This document shows positions 37,831 to 47,558 of a stretch of DNA of 55,808 bases, piece after piece; position 1 is the first letter of the stretch, and every line of letters begins with the position of its first letter. Source of the DNA: Chitinophagaceae bacterium (GTDB lineage Bacteria; Bacteroidota; Bacteroidia; Cytophagales; Cytophagaceae); contig JAQBNS010000089.1 in the NCBI GenBank assembly GCA_028288405.1, positions 1-55,808 on the forward strand, read 5' to 3'. The notes under the pieces are model-generated. The model did no database searches. It saw only the letters and a list, made by a program, of their open reading frames with translations, and was not told the DNA's origin. A program made the position numbers and the translations under genes.

Positions 37831-38505
37831 TTAATGAGCTTTTTTAGCCAAAATACGGATATCATTCGGATCGATGATGGTCTTCTCATACCCATTCAAA
37901 GTTACGGCAATCATGGCTAATCCTATTTCCTTCAAGGTAGAGACCGTGTTCGGAAAAAGCTTCAACAAAACCGGATACATCCAGGTCATGTACTTGTAAA
38001 AATTATGTACGCGTTTCAACCCTTTCGTCGGATGGATATAACCGGGACGAAAAGCAAAAGACTGCTTGAAAGGTAAAGCGAAAATATCATTCTCTGTTTT
38101 TCCTTTTACCCGCGCCCACATGGACTTTCCTTTTTCTGAACTATCAGTACCAGCACCGGATACATAACAAAAGGTCATGTCGCTGTTGAGCTTACTTAAA
38201 GTCTTCGCTACATGTAACGTGAGCGTATAAGTCTTCTTGAAATATTCAGGTTCTTTCATGCCTATGGAAGAAACTCCAAGACAAAAATAACAAGCATTAT
38301 AGCCGCTCAATTGATTTTCTATGGAAGAGAAATCAAAAAAATCGGCGTGAATGATTTCTTTCAGTTTGGGATGGGAAACACCGCAAGGTTTCCGGTTGAT
38401 CACTACTACTGATTCGACATCCGGATGTTCCAGGCATTCGTGCATAACGCCTTCACCGACCATACCGGTGACACCTGTAATAATTGTTCTTATTTTTGAA
38501 GACAT
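37831..38505 (-). CDS. NAD(P)-binding atypical SDR protein
   Basis: A 224-residue protein. The ATG at 38505 (MSSKIRTIITGVTGMVGEGV) places the Rossmann motif TGVTGMVG at the usual distance; an upstream ATG adds ten residues. Asp and Asn replace the classical YxxxK: the segment FCYVSGAGTD and MWARVKGKTEND match the atypical SDR group that includes HTATIP2-like proteins. Substrate unknown. It is separated from tetR by 74 bases and reads the same way; whether it belongs to that operon is unclear. Confidence 0.85.
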   Translation of the reverse strand: MSSKIRTIITGVTGMVGEGVMHECLEHPDVESVVVINRKPCGVSHPKLKEIIHADFFDFSSIENQLSGYNACYFCLGVSSIGMKEPEYFKKTYTLTLHVAKTLSKLNSDMTFCYVSGAGTDSSEKGKSMWARVKGKTENDIFALPFKQSFAFRPGYIHPTKGLKRVHNFYKYMTWMYPVLLKLFPNTVSTLKEIGLAMIAVTLNGYEKTIIDPNDIRILAKKAH

Positions 38506-38793
38506 ACTGTTTAAGCTGATGAATGATGCAATCAATATAGCGCAATTTTAAGAAAGCTTCCATGTCCCTTATGGTAGAATTATATCTACATTATGACCCC
38601 ATACCTACAATTTTTCCTCATACCATTACTTTGTCCATGCGTATGATCCGGTTCAAACATACACTCTAAAACCACATTTATTGTATCCATATAAGACTAA
38701 ATGGGATCTTCCGTTGAACATTCATGTTTTAACTGATTTTCAGATGGTTAATGGATAACATTTTGTTAATATGGTACCGAAAATATCAGCTCT

Positions 38794-40737
38794 ATGATGC
38801 TATTGCACCCAAGCGTAAAAAATTGTATGGCTTTGCTAATACTTCTTCTTTTTCATGAAAGTATGGCTGAAGGAACCAAACAATTGAGAAAAGACAGTCA
38901 AGGTAAAAGCTGCTTACAGATTTATGATAGAAGTGACAACAACGGTCCGCTTCGGAAGTTTGCCACCTATGAAGCCGATTCTTCCGAACGTTTGTATTTT
39001 ACGATCTCCGACTATCAGCAGGAAGTTGTGCTGTTTGGTTTTCAAATGGCGGTCTTTCATCACGATATGTTTGTTCGTATAAGAGATAAACAAGGAAATG
39101 TAGTATACGCACCCCAGCAACTTTCCTCCAGTGGTAATGGTTATATCACTTCTTATGACCAAGCTGTAGCAGGACCTTCTCTTGCACCCTATATACAAAC
39201 ATCCGGTGGTTATGATCCATTTGTATTCAAGCCTTCTTACAATGGTGATTACTATATAGAATTTAACCCCGATGATCCTTTGCTCGTGCCCGCAACTGAT
39301 ACTATCAAGTACCGCCAGATTTTCGAATTGTTTGATATCTCTATTATTAATGGCACATCACATCGAGCCATAGAAGGAAGGGTATGGTCCAGGGCCTGGG
39401 ACTTTACAACACAGGATTATGGCAACGCATTTACAGCTGACTTGTTTATTTACGCAGACGATGGAATTGTAACCAAAGTAAATTTCAACGGTATGCAGCC
39501 CTATGGTTTTGTTGTCTCCAGCAACAGTACGGGAACAAGAAATGATATAGACCCTTATACAAACAGACAGTCGGTAGAAGGTAATATGACTTACCCTCAA
39601 TATAAAATTTTCCTGACGTATCCTGATAGCACTGTTTTTAAATCCGGTCAACTTGGTCTTTTGTTGAAAGGCATGCAAATCAAATGCACGACTAGCGGTT
39701 ATTGTTTCTCTTGCACGACCACTTCATCCGGCGCATTGGAATTACTATTGGACCTAAATCATACTCCGGGTTATCAGCCCGGTAGCACGGATGTATTACT
39801 GGGAGCAACGGTTGCTACAGCCGGACAGACTTGTTTGCCTTGGGATGGATTGGATGGGTTGGGACAACCCTATCGCAGTACGGAAGAATTCATGTGCATC
39901 GCTAATTTCAAACGTGGCTTGACTCATCTGCCCTTGTACGATGTAGAAGGACACCCTAATGGTTACATTGTGGAAATGGTTGTTCCCGAATATAAAAAAC
40001 TTCAATTGTACTGGGATGATACGCAGTTACCGGAAGGGATCTATCAATCGGAAGGATGTACTCCCAATCTATCTACAAATGAAGGCTGCCACAACTGGAG
40101 CGCTCCAGACAGTAATACGGTTTCGACTACTGCTTTGTCTCATCCTATGTTTGGCAATAACAGAACCATCAATACCTGGTGGTACGCTAATTTGCAAGTG
40201 GATACTAATTATGTAAGTTTTCCTTTGCCGCCACCCATCAACATTTCATCCGATCACCAAATTAAAGCGGACACTGCCAGACTTTGTGAGAAAAGCAGCA
40301 TTCAATTGTACGCCTTGTTCGGCGAGCAATATGCACATTCCACGCATTCCTGGTACATAGAAAACAAATTGATTTCAACAGATCTTGCACCTACTTTGTC
40401 AGGGTTACATCATGACACCAAGGTCTTACTGCAAATGAAAGATCCGGTAAGCGGCTGTCTGGTGCAAACAGATTATACCATTGAAGTACGTAATGTTTTC
40501 ATTCCAAATTTAATGACTCCAAATGGTGATGATAAAAATGACCGGTTTGAAATCGTAAATATCTTTCCCAATACGTTCTTGCAAGTCTACAATGCCTGGG
40601 GAGGAACGATCTATCAAAACAACAATTACGACAACAACTGGGACGCAGCAGGAGTATCAGATGGCACTTACTTTTACCAAATCCATTCCGGCGACCATTG
40701 CGGAAATATCAGCGGTTGGTTGGAAGTGCTTCGTTAG
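38794..40737 (+). CDS. Secreted protein with type B T9SS sorting domain
   Basis: A 647-residue protein with a signal peptide near residues 8-26; Met 12 is an alternative start. The body has beta-rich repeats without a recognised enzyme motif. An Ig-like segment (about 480-565) precedes the C-terminal 80 residues, which are the gliding-motility-type sorting domain: FIPNLMTPNGDDKNDRFEI, LQVYNAWGGTIYQ and DGTYFYQI. Type B domains usually direct very large adhesins or surface proteins to the T9SS. Function unknown; a surface adhesin or structural role is plausible. Confidence 0.88.
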   Translation: MMLLHPSVKNCMALLILLLFHESMAEGTKQLRKDSQGKSCLQIYDRSDNNGPLRKFATYEADSSERLYFTISDYQQEVVLFGFQMAVFHHDMFVRIRDKQGNVVYAPQQLSSSGNGYITSYDQAVAGPSLAPYIQTSGGYDPFVFKPSYNGDYYIEFNPDDPLLVPATDTIKYRQIFELFDISIINGTSHRAIEGRVWSRAWDFTTQDYGNAFTADLFIYADDGIVTKVNFNGMQPYGFVVSSNSTGTRNDIDPYTNRQSVEGNMTYPQYKIFLTYPDSTVFKSGQLGLLLKGMQIKCTTSGYCFSCTTTSSGALELLLDLNHTPGYQPGSTDVLLGATVATAGQTCLPWDGLDGLGQPYRSTEEFMCIANFKRGLTHLPLYDVEGHPNGYIVEMVVPEYKKLQLYWDDTQLPEGIYQSEGCTPNLSTNEGCHNWSAPDSNTVSTTALSHPMFGNNRTINTWWYANLQVDTNYVSFPLPPPINISSDHQIKADTARLCEKSSIQLYALFGEQYAHSTHSWYIENKLISTDLAPTLSGLHHDTKVLLQMKDPVSGCLVQTDYTIEVRNVFIPNLMTPNGDDKNDRFEIVNIFPNTFLQVYNAWGGTIYQNNNYDNNWDAAGVSDGTYFYQIHSGDHCGNISGWLEVLR

Positions 40738-40769
40738 TACAACTGTTGTTTTGATGATTCATCCATCAT

Positions 40770-41795
40770 CTATAGATACTTTGCCGTAAAGTTATTACAC
40801 GCACTGTTCCAGGCATTGATCAGTGTAGTACGCTTTTTATTCAGTTCCGCATTGGTATTGTTAAACTCAGCAGATGCTTTGTTTAACTCGTTAATGAGTG
40901 CATTGTAAGCATTGACATCGTCATTTGTTTTATTCTTATTGGCTTCAAAGGCTTTCTTTCCTTTATCAAAAGCATCCTTCTTGGTTTGGAAATCTATAAG
41001 CTTTGCAAACTTCGTATCGGCTTCGTCTTTGTAAAAAGTAATCAGTTCTGTGGCCGCGCCACGGATACTATTGTCAGTGCCTCTGAATGGTTTGATGGTT
41101 TTAAGTTTGGTTAAGGACTCTCCACTGATTTTTGACAAACTCACTTTATTTTGTTCTAAAGCAGCCAAGTCACCCTTGTTCATGGCATCCAGCAAATATA
41201 TTTCCTGTTTGTAAGGTTTGAAGAAAACCAAATAGACTTCGTTGTAATGATCATACACCTCATCGGCTACCAATAATTGTTTCGTGATTTTGTCTTTCTC
41301 GCCTTCTTTAATGGTAACATTATTTTCTTTGGCAAAACCCTCGTAGGTCTGAGAGATTTGTTCTGACGAACTTTTCATTTTTCCACTCGCAATTTCTTTA
41401 GCCTTCATGTACGCTTCCATCGCGTCATAGGAACTTTCAGCGATATCTTCCAGATCCATAATTTTTCCATAATCCTCTTCGATGACAATTTTCTGAATTC
41501 TTAAAAATGACAATACAGAATCTTTAAAATAAGTTTTCTTCTCATATGCAGGAAGCCTGTTTACATTTTTGGTCGACGCATCAATCTGCTGAATCAACTC
41601 TAATCTTTTTTTATTAATTTTTCGCGCATTCTGGTTATTGGCTGCTGCCTTGGTATAATCCCAGGTCGCTTCTTGTATCGCTTTAAATTCAGTACTCATT
41701 TTATTCATGTACTCTACCGCAGCCGATGGGTTCTGAGCCATTAAAATATTGCAGCTGAACAACAGTCCTAAGATCAAAGTAAAAATTGTTTTCAT
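40770..41795 (-). CDS. Secreted helical protein of unknown function
   Basis: A 341-residue protein with a signal peptide ending in LMAQ (about 21). The mature part is rich in Lys, Glu, Ala and Asn with heptad-like spacing and is predicted almost wholly alpha-helical, with coiled-coil stretches near 265-330. No catalytic motif seen. It follows the S41 protease gene by 12 bases on the same strand and is probably co-transcribed, so it may be a periplasmic partner of that protease. Confidence 0.75.
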   Translation of the reverse strand: MKTIFTLILGLLFSCNILMAQNPSAAVEYMNKMSTEFKAIQEATWDYTKAAANNQNARKINKKRLELIQQIDASTKNVNRLPAYEKKTYFKDSVLSFLRIQKIVIEEDYGKIMDLEDIAESSYDAMEAYMKAKEIASGKMKSSSEQISQTYEGFAKENNVTIKEGEKDKITKQLLVADEVYDHYNEVYLVFFKPYKQEIYLLDAMNKGDLAALEQNKVSLSKISGESLTKLKTIKPFRGTDNSIRGAATELITFYKDEADTKFAKLIDFQTKKDAFDKGKKAFEANKNKTNDDVNAYNALINELNKASAEFNNTNAELNKKRTTLINAWNSACNNFTAKYL

Positions 41796-41807
41796 TGGAG
41801 TGTAAAT

Positions 41808-43829
41808 TTATGGTTGACGGATATAATCAGATAAAATATTCAATGTTTCATATAGCCTGACATCTTTTTTCAGGTCTGCTTTTTTTAACTCATTAGGCTT
41901 GGTATACATTTCGTGATCTTTCAGAAAACGATTATACAAGGAACTATTAACAATGGAATAGGGTGTGAATTCCACCGGTTTACTTTGCTCCTGTGCTTTC
42001 AGGTATTTATCCCGCGCATCTTCCCATGTGAAAATAGCCGATTGATTTAATAGCATGGGCTTAGCATTACAGTAATAATAATTCATACTGTCTGCAATAG
42101 CTTTAAACTTTGTCACCCAATTACCTGATTTCACCCGTTCTTCAGATAGTTGTTTTATTTTCGTCAGCTCAATCTTCGGTGGAATGTTCAGTTCCACCGA
42201 CTTTACGACGGAGTCGGGTTTGAGGTAATACAAAGAACCCAATTCGCTTTCTATCTTCATGTAATCATGAGTGCTTGGCAACATGATGTCCGGTTGGATG
42301 CCATAGGCCTGGTGTGATTTTTTGTTGACCATATAAAATTTGCCCATGGTGACATTGACATAATAGTCGTTCAGGTTTTTTCTTTCGGCCGCACTGTCAA
42401 TAGGCAAAAACACTTGCATGGTGGCCTTTCCAAATGTTTTGTTCCCGACAATGATGGCCCGGTTGTATTGTTGCAACGTGCCTGCTAATAATTCCGAAGC
42501 CGAAGCCGAATAGCTATTCACCAAAATGATCAACTTGCCATCGTACACTGTTCCTCGATTAGGATCCTTAAGGTAACGAGGCTTATCTCCTTTCTCTTGT
42601 TTCAAAGCCAATATCCCTTCATCAATGAATAAGCCGGCTATACCCAATGCTTCGTGCATGTAGCCTCCGCCATTGCCTCTTAAGTCGATGATCAACCCAT
42701 CAATTGAATCTTTTTTCAATTGTAAAATTTCGCGCGCCAAATCACTTGAGCAACCGTTGCCACCGTATGGAGGTTCTGCGGAATAAAAAGAAGGCAAATC
42801 GATATATCCCAATTTCTGTTTTCCTTTTTGAAAAATGTATCCGTTGATCACATTATCAAAAACCTCTACTTTACCTTTCGTCAAACGGGTTTTTACTTTT
42901 GTGCCATCTGGTTTAGATAAATAAAAAGTAAGTGTTTTATTTTCTTTGGAAAGGAATGCTTCATAAAATTCATGGTCTGAATCGATACCTACTAAATACT
43001 TTTTGCCACTCTCCAATTCAATCTGCTCAATGAAATCGCCTACTTCAATTTGCTTGGAGTTCCAGGCCGCGCCGCCTGGCACCATTTCTTTCACCTTGTA
43101 CATTTCGTTTTCTGTGATTTCAATTTCAAAGCCAAAAGACAATTCTTCCTTCGACAGGTGTGTCACCCATTGCTGCTTTTCGTTGGCATCTAAAAAAACA
43201 GAGTGCGGATCATTCCTGGAAGCAACCGCTTTGAGGTAAGCATTCAACAGTGCTTTTTCATCTACCATAAAACCATTGAGATAAGCCGTCCTTTTTTGTA
43301 TAATAGAATTCAACACCTTCTGTGGTTCAAGCGTTACGGCTGCTTCTTTCAGCAAATGATTCTTCTCGATGAAAATATATTTGTAATATTTTTTATCGTA
43401 AGCCAATAACAATTTATCATCTGCTTGTCGAACGGTGGTATTGTAACAAGGTAAAACAAACGTTTCATTTAAGCTCACATTCTTCAGGTAAGCCAGGTCT
43501 AATGCCTTCACTAAGGAATCGTGCGTTTTCATTTTTTTAACAATATGATCTTTCGTAAAACGGAAGACTTCACATAATGAAATGGCTTTCGTCACTTTTT
43601 GATGCAAGACAAGGCTGTCGGATAAAGAAAAAATAAGTCCTTCCGAATCGATGGTGCCAATGTACAGATCCACGATTTCATGGTAAATGGCTACATTGTA
43701 AGATACCGGTTGAATGTGTTGGCGTTGAATCAAGAGTTCTGTCTTTCTAATCACCTCGCAAGACTGCTGAGCGAAAACAGGAACGAATGCACCCATTAAA
43801 AAAATAAGAAAGACCAATTTAAATCTCAT
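41808..43829 (-). CDS. S41-family PDZ protease (C-terminal processing peptidase type)
   Basis: A 673-residue protein. The frame reaches 43892, but the ATG at 43829 gives a normal signal peptide (MRFKLVFLIFL to VFAQ). A helical N-terminal domain precedes a PDZ-like domain (about 250-330), then the S41 core: DLRGNGGGYMHEAL, the nucleophile in SYSASASE (middle Ser of SASAS) and the base Lys 25 residues later in TFGKATMQ. S41 proteases trim or degrade periplasmic proteins from the C-terminus. A helical C-terminal domain of about 150 residues follows the core. The next gene starts 12 bases after the stop. Confidence 0.92.
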   Translation of the reverse strand: MRFKLVFLIFLMGAFVPVFAQQSCEVIRKTELLIQRQHIQPVSYNVAIYHEIVDLYIGTIDSEGLIFSLSDSLVLHQKVTKAISLCEVFRFTKDHIVKKMKTHDSLVKALDLAYLKNVSLNETFVLPCYNTTVRQADDKLLLAYDKKYYKYIFIEKNHLLKEAAVTLEPQKVLNSIIQKRTAYLNGFMVDEKALLNAYLKAVASRNDPHSVFLDANEKQQWVTHLSKEELSFGFEIEITENEMYKVKEMVPGGAAWNSKQIEVGDFIEQIELESGKKYLVGIDSDHEFYEAFLSKENKTLTFYLSKPDGTKVKTRLTKGKVEVFDNVINGYIFQKGKQKLGYIDLPSFYSAEPPYGGNGCSSDLAREILQLKKDSIDGLIIDLRGNGGGYMHEALGIAGLFIDEGILALKQEKGDKPRYLKDPNRGTVYDGKLIILVNSYSASASELLAGTLQQYNRAIIVGNKTFGKATMQVFLPIDSAAERKNLNDYYVNVTMGKFYMVNKKSHQAYGIQPDIMLPSTHDYMKIESELGSLYYLKPDSVVKSVELNIPPKIELTKIKQLSEERVKSGNWVTKFKAIADSMNYYYCNAKPMLLNQSAIFTWEDARDKYLKAQEQSKPVEFTPYSIVNSSLYNRFLKDHEMYTKPNELKKADLKKDVRLYETLNILSDYIRQP

Positions 43830-43925
43830 GAAAAGAATAACAGGTGATAGAACTGTTTTTACGTAGTTAGCCAATAAAAGTTGGATTGTCAACGTTGGTC
43901 CTTTTATTCGTTTTTCGTACCCTTT

Positions 43926-44585
43926 TTACAGGAAATACTCCTTTTTAAGTACGAGTTCCTCGTTCGTAACAGGATGGCTAAAAATCAGTTTATAGGCATG
44001 CAAAGCAATGGCATCAGGCTTATAGGTTATAGAAGACCCATACAATGCATCTCCGATAATGGGACAACCTGCATCCGCAAGTTGTGCACGGATTTGATGA
44101 AACTTTCCCGTGTGCAATTCAATGTTCCATAAAAAACGACGCTCCGAAAGCGGTTGTACTTCATAACTCAGTTTGGCCTGTTCTGCATAAGGGAAAGTGT
44201 CTTTACTGAGCACCGCCATTTTCTTTTCTTTACGGTGCCAGTGTTCCATGACTCCGGTCATTGATGCTGGTGCATGCTCCGTCAGGGCCTGGTAATATTT
44301 TTTTACCCGGCGTTCTGCAAATTGCTCGCTCAGATTTTTAAGCACACTTCTTTGTTTGGCAAATAAAATAACACCGCTCACCGGGCGGTCCAGCCGGTGG
44401 ATGTGTTGCGCATAGACCTCTGCACCTGCGGCAACAGAAGGTTTAAGGTATTGTTTAACCTGTTGCAATAAATTAGGGTATCCATTGCGATCGGGCTCTA
44501 CCATAAGGCTGGCAGGCTTATCCAATACGAGAATGTACTCGTCTTCCAATAAAATGTGATCGGGGATATTGATTTGAATGGACAT
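43926..44585 (-). CDS. RluA-family pseudouridine synthase
   Basis: A 219-residue protein with the RluA core: ILVLDKPASLMVEP, the catalytic Asp in HRLDRPVSG, LHTGKFHQIRAQL and GDALYG. Such enzymes convert uridine to pseudouridine in rRNA or tRNA. There is no N-terminal S4 domain, and the protein is at the short end of the family, like RluC/TruC-type single-domain members. The exact target base cannot be assigned. Confidence 0.93.
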   Translation of the reverse strand: MSIQINIPDHILLEDEYILVLDKPASLMVEPDRNGYPNLLQQVKQYLKPSVAAGAEVYAQHIHRLDRPVSGVILFAKQRSVLKNLSEQFAERRVKKYYQALTEHAPASMTGVMEHWHRKEKKMAVLSKDTFPYAEQAKLSYEVQPLSERRFLWNIELHTGKFHQIRAQLADAGCPIIGDALYGSSITYKPDAIALHAYKLIFSHPVTNEELVLKKEYFL

Positions 44586-44607
44586 GAAACAAAACTAACG
44601 CCGCAAG

Positions 44608-45051
44608 TTAAGACATTCTAATCAAGTCTTCAATTTGTTTTCTCCTGTCTGCCCATTCAAAAGCATGTTCGGCAGCCAGATCGTATGAGGTATGAAAAGC
44701 CTGTAAAAATAATATCTCCGCATCTTTCATAGAAGGGACGCTACTATTATAGGTTTTTACGCTGTACGACTTGCTGGGTCCATTCGCATGAAATTCTTTG
44801 TGCTGACTGAACGAACGTTTCCAATCTGCATGAGGCACACGAATAGTCGTTCCAATAGCATAGTCTTCACTATTCTTCAAAATATCTTTTACCTGGAATA
44901 CCAACCCTTGCTTCAGAAAAGGTTTCGCAGACGGATGATCCGGAATAGGAACTTCTTCTTCATAAGGCTCTACATAGCGCACCTCCACAATCAGATTGGA
45001 TTCTGAAATGAGCGTGATCAATGTTACTACTACGTGTCTTATGATACTCAT
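44608..45051 (-). CDS. Hypothetical protein
   Basis: A 147-residue protein with a short hydrophobic start (MSIIRHVVVTLITLI) and a mixed alpha/beta remainder. The segment VRYVEPYEEEVPI and the helical end AAEHAFEWADRRKQIEDL suggest a folded domain, but I recognise no family. It lies 22 bases upstream of the pseudouridine synthase gene on the same strand and could be co-transcribed with it. Confidence 0.65.
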   Translation of the reverse strand: MSIIRHVVVTLITLISESNLIVEVRYVEPYEEEVPIPDHPSAKPFLKQGLVFQVKDILKNSEDYAIGTTIRVPHADWKRSFSQHKEFHANGPSKSYSVKTYNSSVPSMKDAEILFLQAFHTSYDLAAEHAFEWADRRKQIEDLIRMS

Positions 45052-45067
45052 TCTTATATTATTAATA

Positions 45068-45105
45068 AACGAAAAACTCCGGCATTGTCGCCGGAGTTTT
45101 TCGTT
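45068..45105 (-). terminator. Strong hairpin terminator, possibly bidirectional
   Basis: A 16-bp perfect stem (45068-45083 with 45090-45105), AACGAAAAACTCCGGC on the left, closes a six-base loop. It overlaps the stop codon of the 64-residue gene on the minus strand, with A and T tracts inside the stem. Confidence 0.88.
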
Positions 45106-45298
45106 AGGAACCGCAACCTTCGCAGAAGTATTGAATGGAACCGTAAGGTTTTACTCCATTCATGATCATCTGCATATTGTGAATTTTGTCTTTCAATTCT
45201 AATTTTTCTCCGAAATCTTCTGTCTTCGCAGCCGCTTCGTGAAGTTTGTCCAATTCCACTTGAACGTGTTCTTTTTCTTGGGTAGTTAATTCTGCCAT
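45104..45298 (-). CDS. Small helical protein with a C-terminal CxxC
   Basis: A 64-residue protein: an acidic, helical body (TQEKEHVQVELDKLHEAAAK) and a terminal YFCEGCGS. The CxxC could bind a metal or act in redox chemistry. No signal peptide. A hairpin terminator begins at its stop codon and an ATG with 100 bases of free upstream DNA supports an independent gene. No family recognised. Confidence 0.75.
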   Translation of the reverse strand: MAELTTQEKEHVQVELDKLHEAAAKTEDFGEKLELKDKIHNMQMIMNGVKPYGSIQYFCEGCGS

Positions 45299-45401
45299 AG
45301 GTGTTGGGTCTGTTTGTGCTTCGATAAAATTAACAAACAGTCCGGATAAATAATTCCATGTTGAAAAAAATAAAATAAGGCGCTGATACTCAAAATAACG
45401 A

Positions 45402-45767
45402 TTACCCGGCCATCTTTTTCAATTTCCTCTTCTCTAAAATGCGGATGGCGCTTTTTTCAATACTTATAATTTTCTCTTCTACCAATTGACTTAAAACACG
45501 TTCTGTTGTTTCTTCGGAAAGACCTGCCATTTCAGAAAGGTCAGGTAAGGAAATCGTCATGGGTTTCTTTTCTTCTCCCGTACTAATGTACAAGTCATGC
45601 AGTTCTAAAATAGCTTTTGCTACTTTTGTTCTTTCTTCTTTATCATTTGCGGTTGACATATCATGAGACGATTTAACGCTGAGACTAATAGCATGGACTG
45701 CTATGGAATGCACGAGCAATACCCAGAATAAAAGAATGATTTTTATGAGCCAGGAAAGTTTTTTCAT
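45402..45767 (-). CDS. Crp-type winged helix with N-terminal hydrophobic leader, no cNMP domain
   Basis: A 121-residue protein. Residues 50-121 match the DNA-binding end of Crp/Fnr proteins: RTKVAKAILEL, LPDLSEMAGLSEETTERVLSQL with the recognition helix, and IISIEKSAIRILEKRKLKKMA. The cyclic-nucleotide domain (about 120 residues) is absent. The N-terminal 28 residues are strongly hydrophobic, either a membrane anchor or a signal peptide. The start codon overlaps the stop of the upstream gene (ATGA), which supports this start; Met 37 is a soluble alternative. Inference: a membrane-tethered or truncated regulator. Confidence 0.75.
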   Translation of the reverse strand: MKKLSWLIKIILLFWVLLVHSIAVHAISLSVKSSHDMSTANDKEERTKVAKAILELHDLYISTGEEKKPMTISLPDLSEMAGLSEETTERVLSQLVEEKIISIEKSAIRILEKRKLKKMAG

Positions 45768-46435
45768 TGTTCGATGGCTTTACCCGATCCCACAGCTGAT
45801 ACATTCACTATGGGAGGATGCCCTTTGTAAAATAAATTTCCAAGACTGTACACACCTCCTGTTAGTTTGTTTATCACATTCACTTGAACATCCCCAAGAC
45901 CGGCATGCGAAACCACACAAGAGTCTGCTTGTAAATCAAATCCGAAGAAGCGTCCAAAATTCGAAGTCGATACGGTGAGATAACCCGTGTTTCCCTTAAT
46001 TTGCCAATCACCTGTATTCGTCACCCCAACGTTAATGGATTCAGCAGTCATCTTCGTGAGATAGACTTGTCCATTTTGCCCTGAGATATTCAATTGTTTC
46101 ATAAAAATAGCTGAATCCAAATTCCGAACACCGCCTCCATTTAAACTGATGCTTAAATTGTTTCTACAACCTATCACTATTTCACCCCCTGCATTAAGCA
46201 ATAGAAAATTTCCCAATTTTGAAATTTGTGCTCCTTTTGTTTGTCGTATAACTCTATTGCACGTATCAGGTTGCAAGGTGATAAGGCCAGAGCCGTTGAT
46301 CTGGACACCCCCTATATCGGCGTTACCATACGGATATTCAACGTATTCAGGTGTAACATCATCTTGTTTCCCGCATGAAAATAAAACGGTAAAGCAAATA
46401 GCTAAAAAACCAGTCAGTAAAATTTTCCTTTGCAT
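45764..46435 (-). CDS. GIN-domain (DUF2807) lipoprotein
   Basis: A 223-residue lipoprotein starting at the ATG at 46435, which gives lipobox VLFSC; an earlier ATG would add 11 residues. The mature part has the stacked beta pattern of the 'head GIN' domain found in putative adhesins (ISLNGGGVRNLDSAIF, LNISGQNGQVYLTK, AGLGDVQVNV). Ligand unknown. Its stop overlaps the start of the Crp-type gene by four bases, so the two are translationally coupled. Confidence 0.82.
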   Translation of the reverse strand: MQRKILLTGFLAICFTVLFSCGKQDDVTPEYVEYPYGNADIGGVQINGSGLITLQPDTCNRVIRQTKGAQISKLGNFLLLNAGGEIVIGCRNNLSISLNGGGVRNLDSAIFMKQLNISGQNGQVYLTKMTAESINVGVTNTGDWQIKGNTGYLTVSTSNFGRFFGFDLQADSCVVSHAGLGDVQVNVINKLTGGVYSLGNLFYKGHPPIVNVSAVGSGKAIEQ

Positions 46436-46523
46436 GCTCTCGTAATTTTGAAAAGGACAGTAGGTCATTTTACGAGAATCAATAAAAATAGTTATCCGAA
46501 TAAAATAAAATCAATAGTTTCAT

Positions 46524-47402
46524 TTAATTGATTTTAAAGGAAAAAGTGGTGTTCACATGAGAATAATCTTCCATGATGGTAATGACATACTCTCCTTTAC
46601 CCCAACCCTTCACATTCAGTTCCAATTCATACTCCTGCGGCCCGGGACCTTTGGCTGCTTCTTCCACCAATGTCTTTGCAATGGTGCCCCATTTGTCACG
46701 AACGACAATAGAAACAATCGCATTGTTCTTTAACTTGTAGGGAATCTTTCCTAAAATATAATTTTCTTTACCCGAAAATACTCTGTCCGTATCCTTTTCA
46801 TAGGTCTTGGAATACCAAGGTACTGCTACTCCTTTGACTTCTCCCAACAATTTTCGAAGTGGTCGAACAGCATCTTCATCTTGTGCATATACAGAAGTGA
46901 TGTCATGATCATTGGACATGACCCATACGGCAGATTGTAAAGCTTCTGAAGGAAATTTATTATTACTGATAAACTCTGCTACCTTCACCCAGAAAGCAGG
47001 CGCCATGTGGCCGATAGCATAAGAAGTTCCTGTCTTAGGAGATCGGTTAGTGCTTTCACAACAAAAACCGTATCCATTTATTTTCTTTGAAGCAAGAGGC
47101 GTAAGTAGGACTTCCTCTTTTTTAACAATTAAAATATCCTGCATCGTCGTATCAGAAGCTAACAAGCGTCTTCCCGGTTCGAGAAATAAAAACACGGTGT
47201 CTTTGCTTAGATTCTTCAATTCAATAGACATGCAATTTTCGCTGTGTCCTCCCAATGACATCAGCTTAGCCCGAACTTTACCTTCTTTCAGGTAAGTTGC
47301 TAAGGCAATGTATTTATCTTTTTCAGGTAAAGGATGTTTCCAGGAGAATCCCAAAAACAGAGATACAAAGAAAGCGAAGAGGATAATCTGTTTGACAAAC
47401 AT
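46524..47402 (-). CDS. Secreted protein of unknown function
   Basis: A 292-residue protein with a signal peptide (about 1-22). A beta-rich N-terminal half (MSIELKNLSKDTVFLFLEPGRRL) contains a CC pair and a helical segment (SEALQSAVWVMSNDHDI). The C-terminal 90 residues (VSIVVRDKWGTIAKTLVEE to YVITIMEDYSHV) look like a fibronectin or T9SS-type beta domain but lack clear sorting motifs. No family identified. It stands alone between the GIN gene and the DoxX terminator. Confidence 0.65.
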   Translation of the reverse strand: MFVKQIILFAFFVSLFLGFSWKHPLPEKDKYIALATYLKEGKVRAKLMSLGGHSENCMSIELKNLSKDTVFLFLEPGRRLLASDTTMQDILIVKKEEVLLTPLASKKINGYGFCCESTNRSPKTGTSYAIGHMAPAFWVKVAEFISNNKFPSEALQSAVWVMSNDHDITSVYAQDEDAVRPLRKLLGEVKGVAVPWYSKTYEKDTDRVFSGKENYILGKIPYKLKNNAIVSIVVRDKWGTIAKTLVEEAAKGPGPQEYELELNVKGWGKGEYVITIMEDYSHVNTTFSFKIN

Positions 47403-47506
47403 AGGCTCAATCGTTTAAAAATAAGTATAAGCCTAGAACGAACAATGCAGGGACTCAGTATACTGTTCTTTCATTAAAGAGTGAATAAAAATAAAAGCCT
47501 ATATAA

Positions 47507-47538
47507 AAAAGGCTAAGACACATCTGTCTTAGCCTTTT
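47507..47538 (-). terminator. Terminator of the DoxX gene
   Basis: A 14-bp perfect stem AAAAGGCTAAGACA/TGTCTTAGCCTTTT with a CATC loop; the minus strand ends in a T tract downstream of doxX. Confidence 0.9.
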
Positions 47539-47558
47539 CTCACGAAATGAATAATCAA

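Noticed and set aside
40753-40770. GATGAT/ATCATC hairpin between convergent genes as a terminator
   Set aside because: Only six base pairs and no T tract on either strand.
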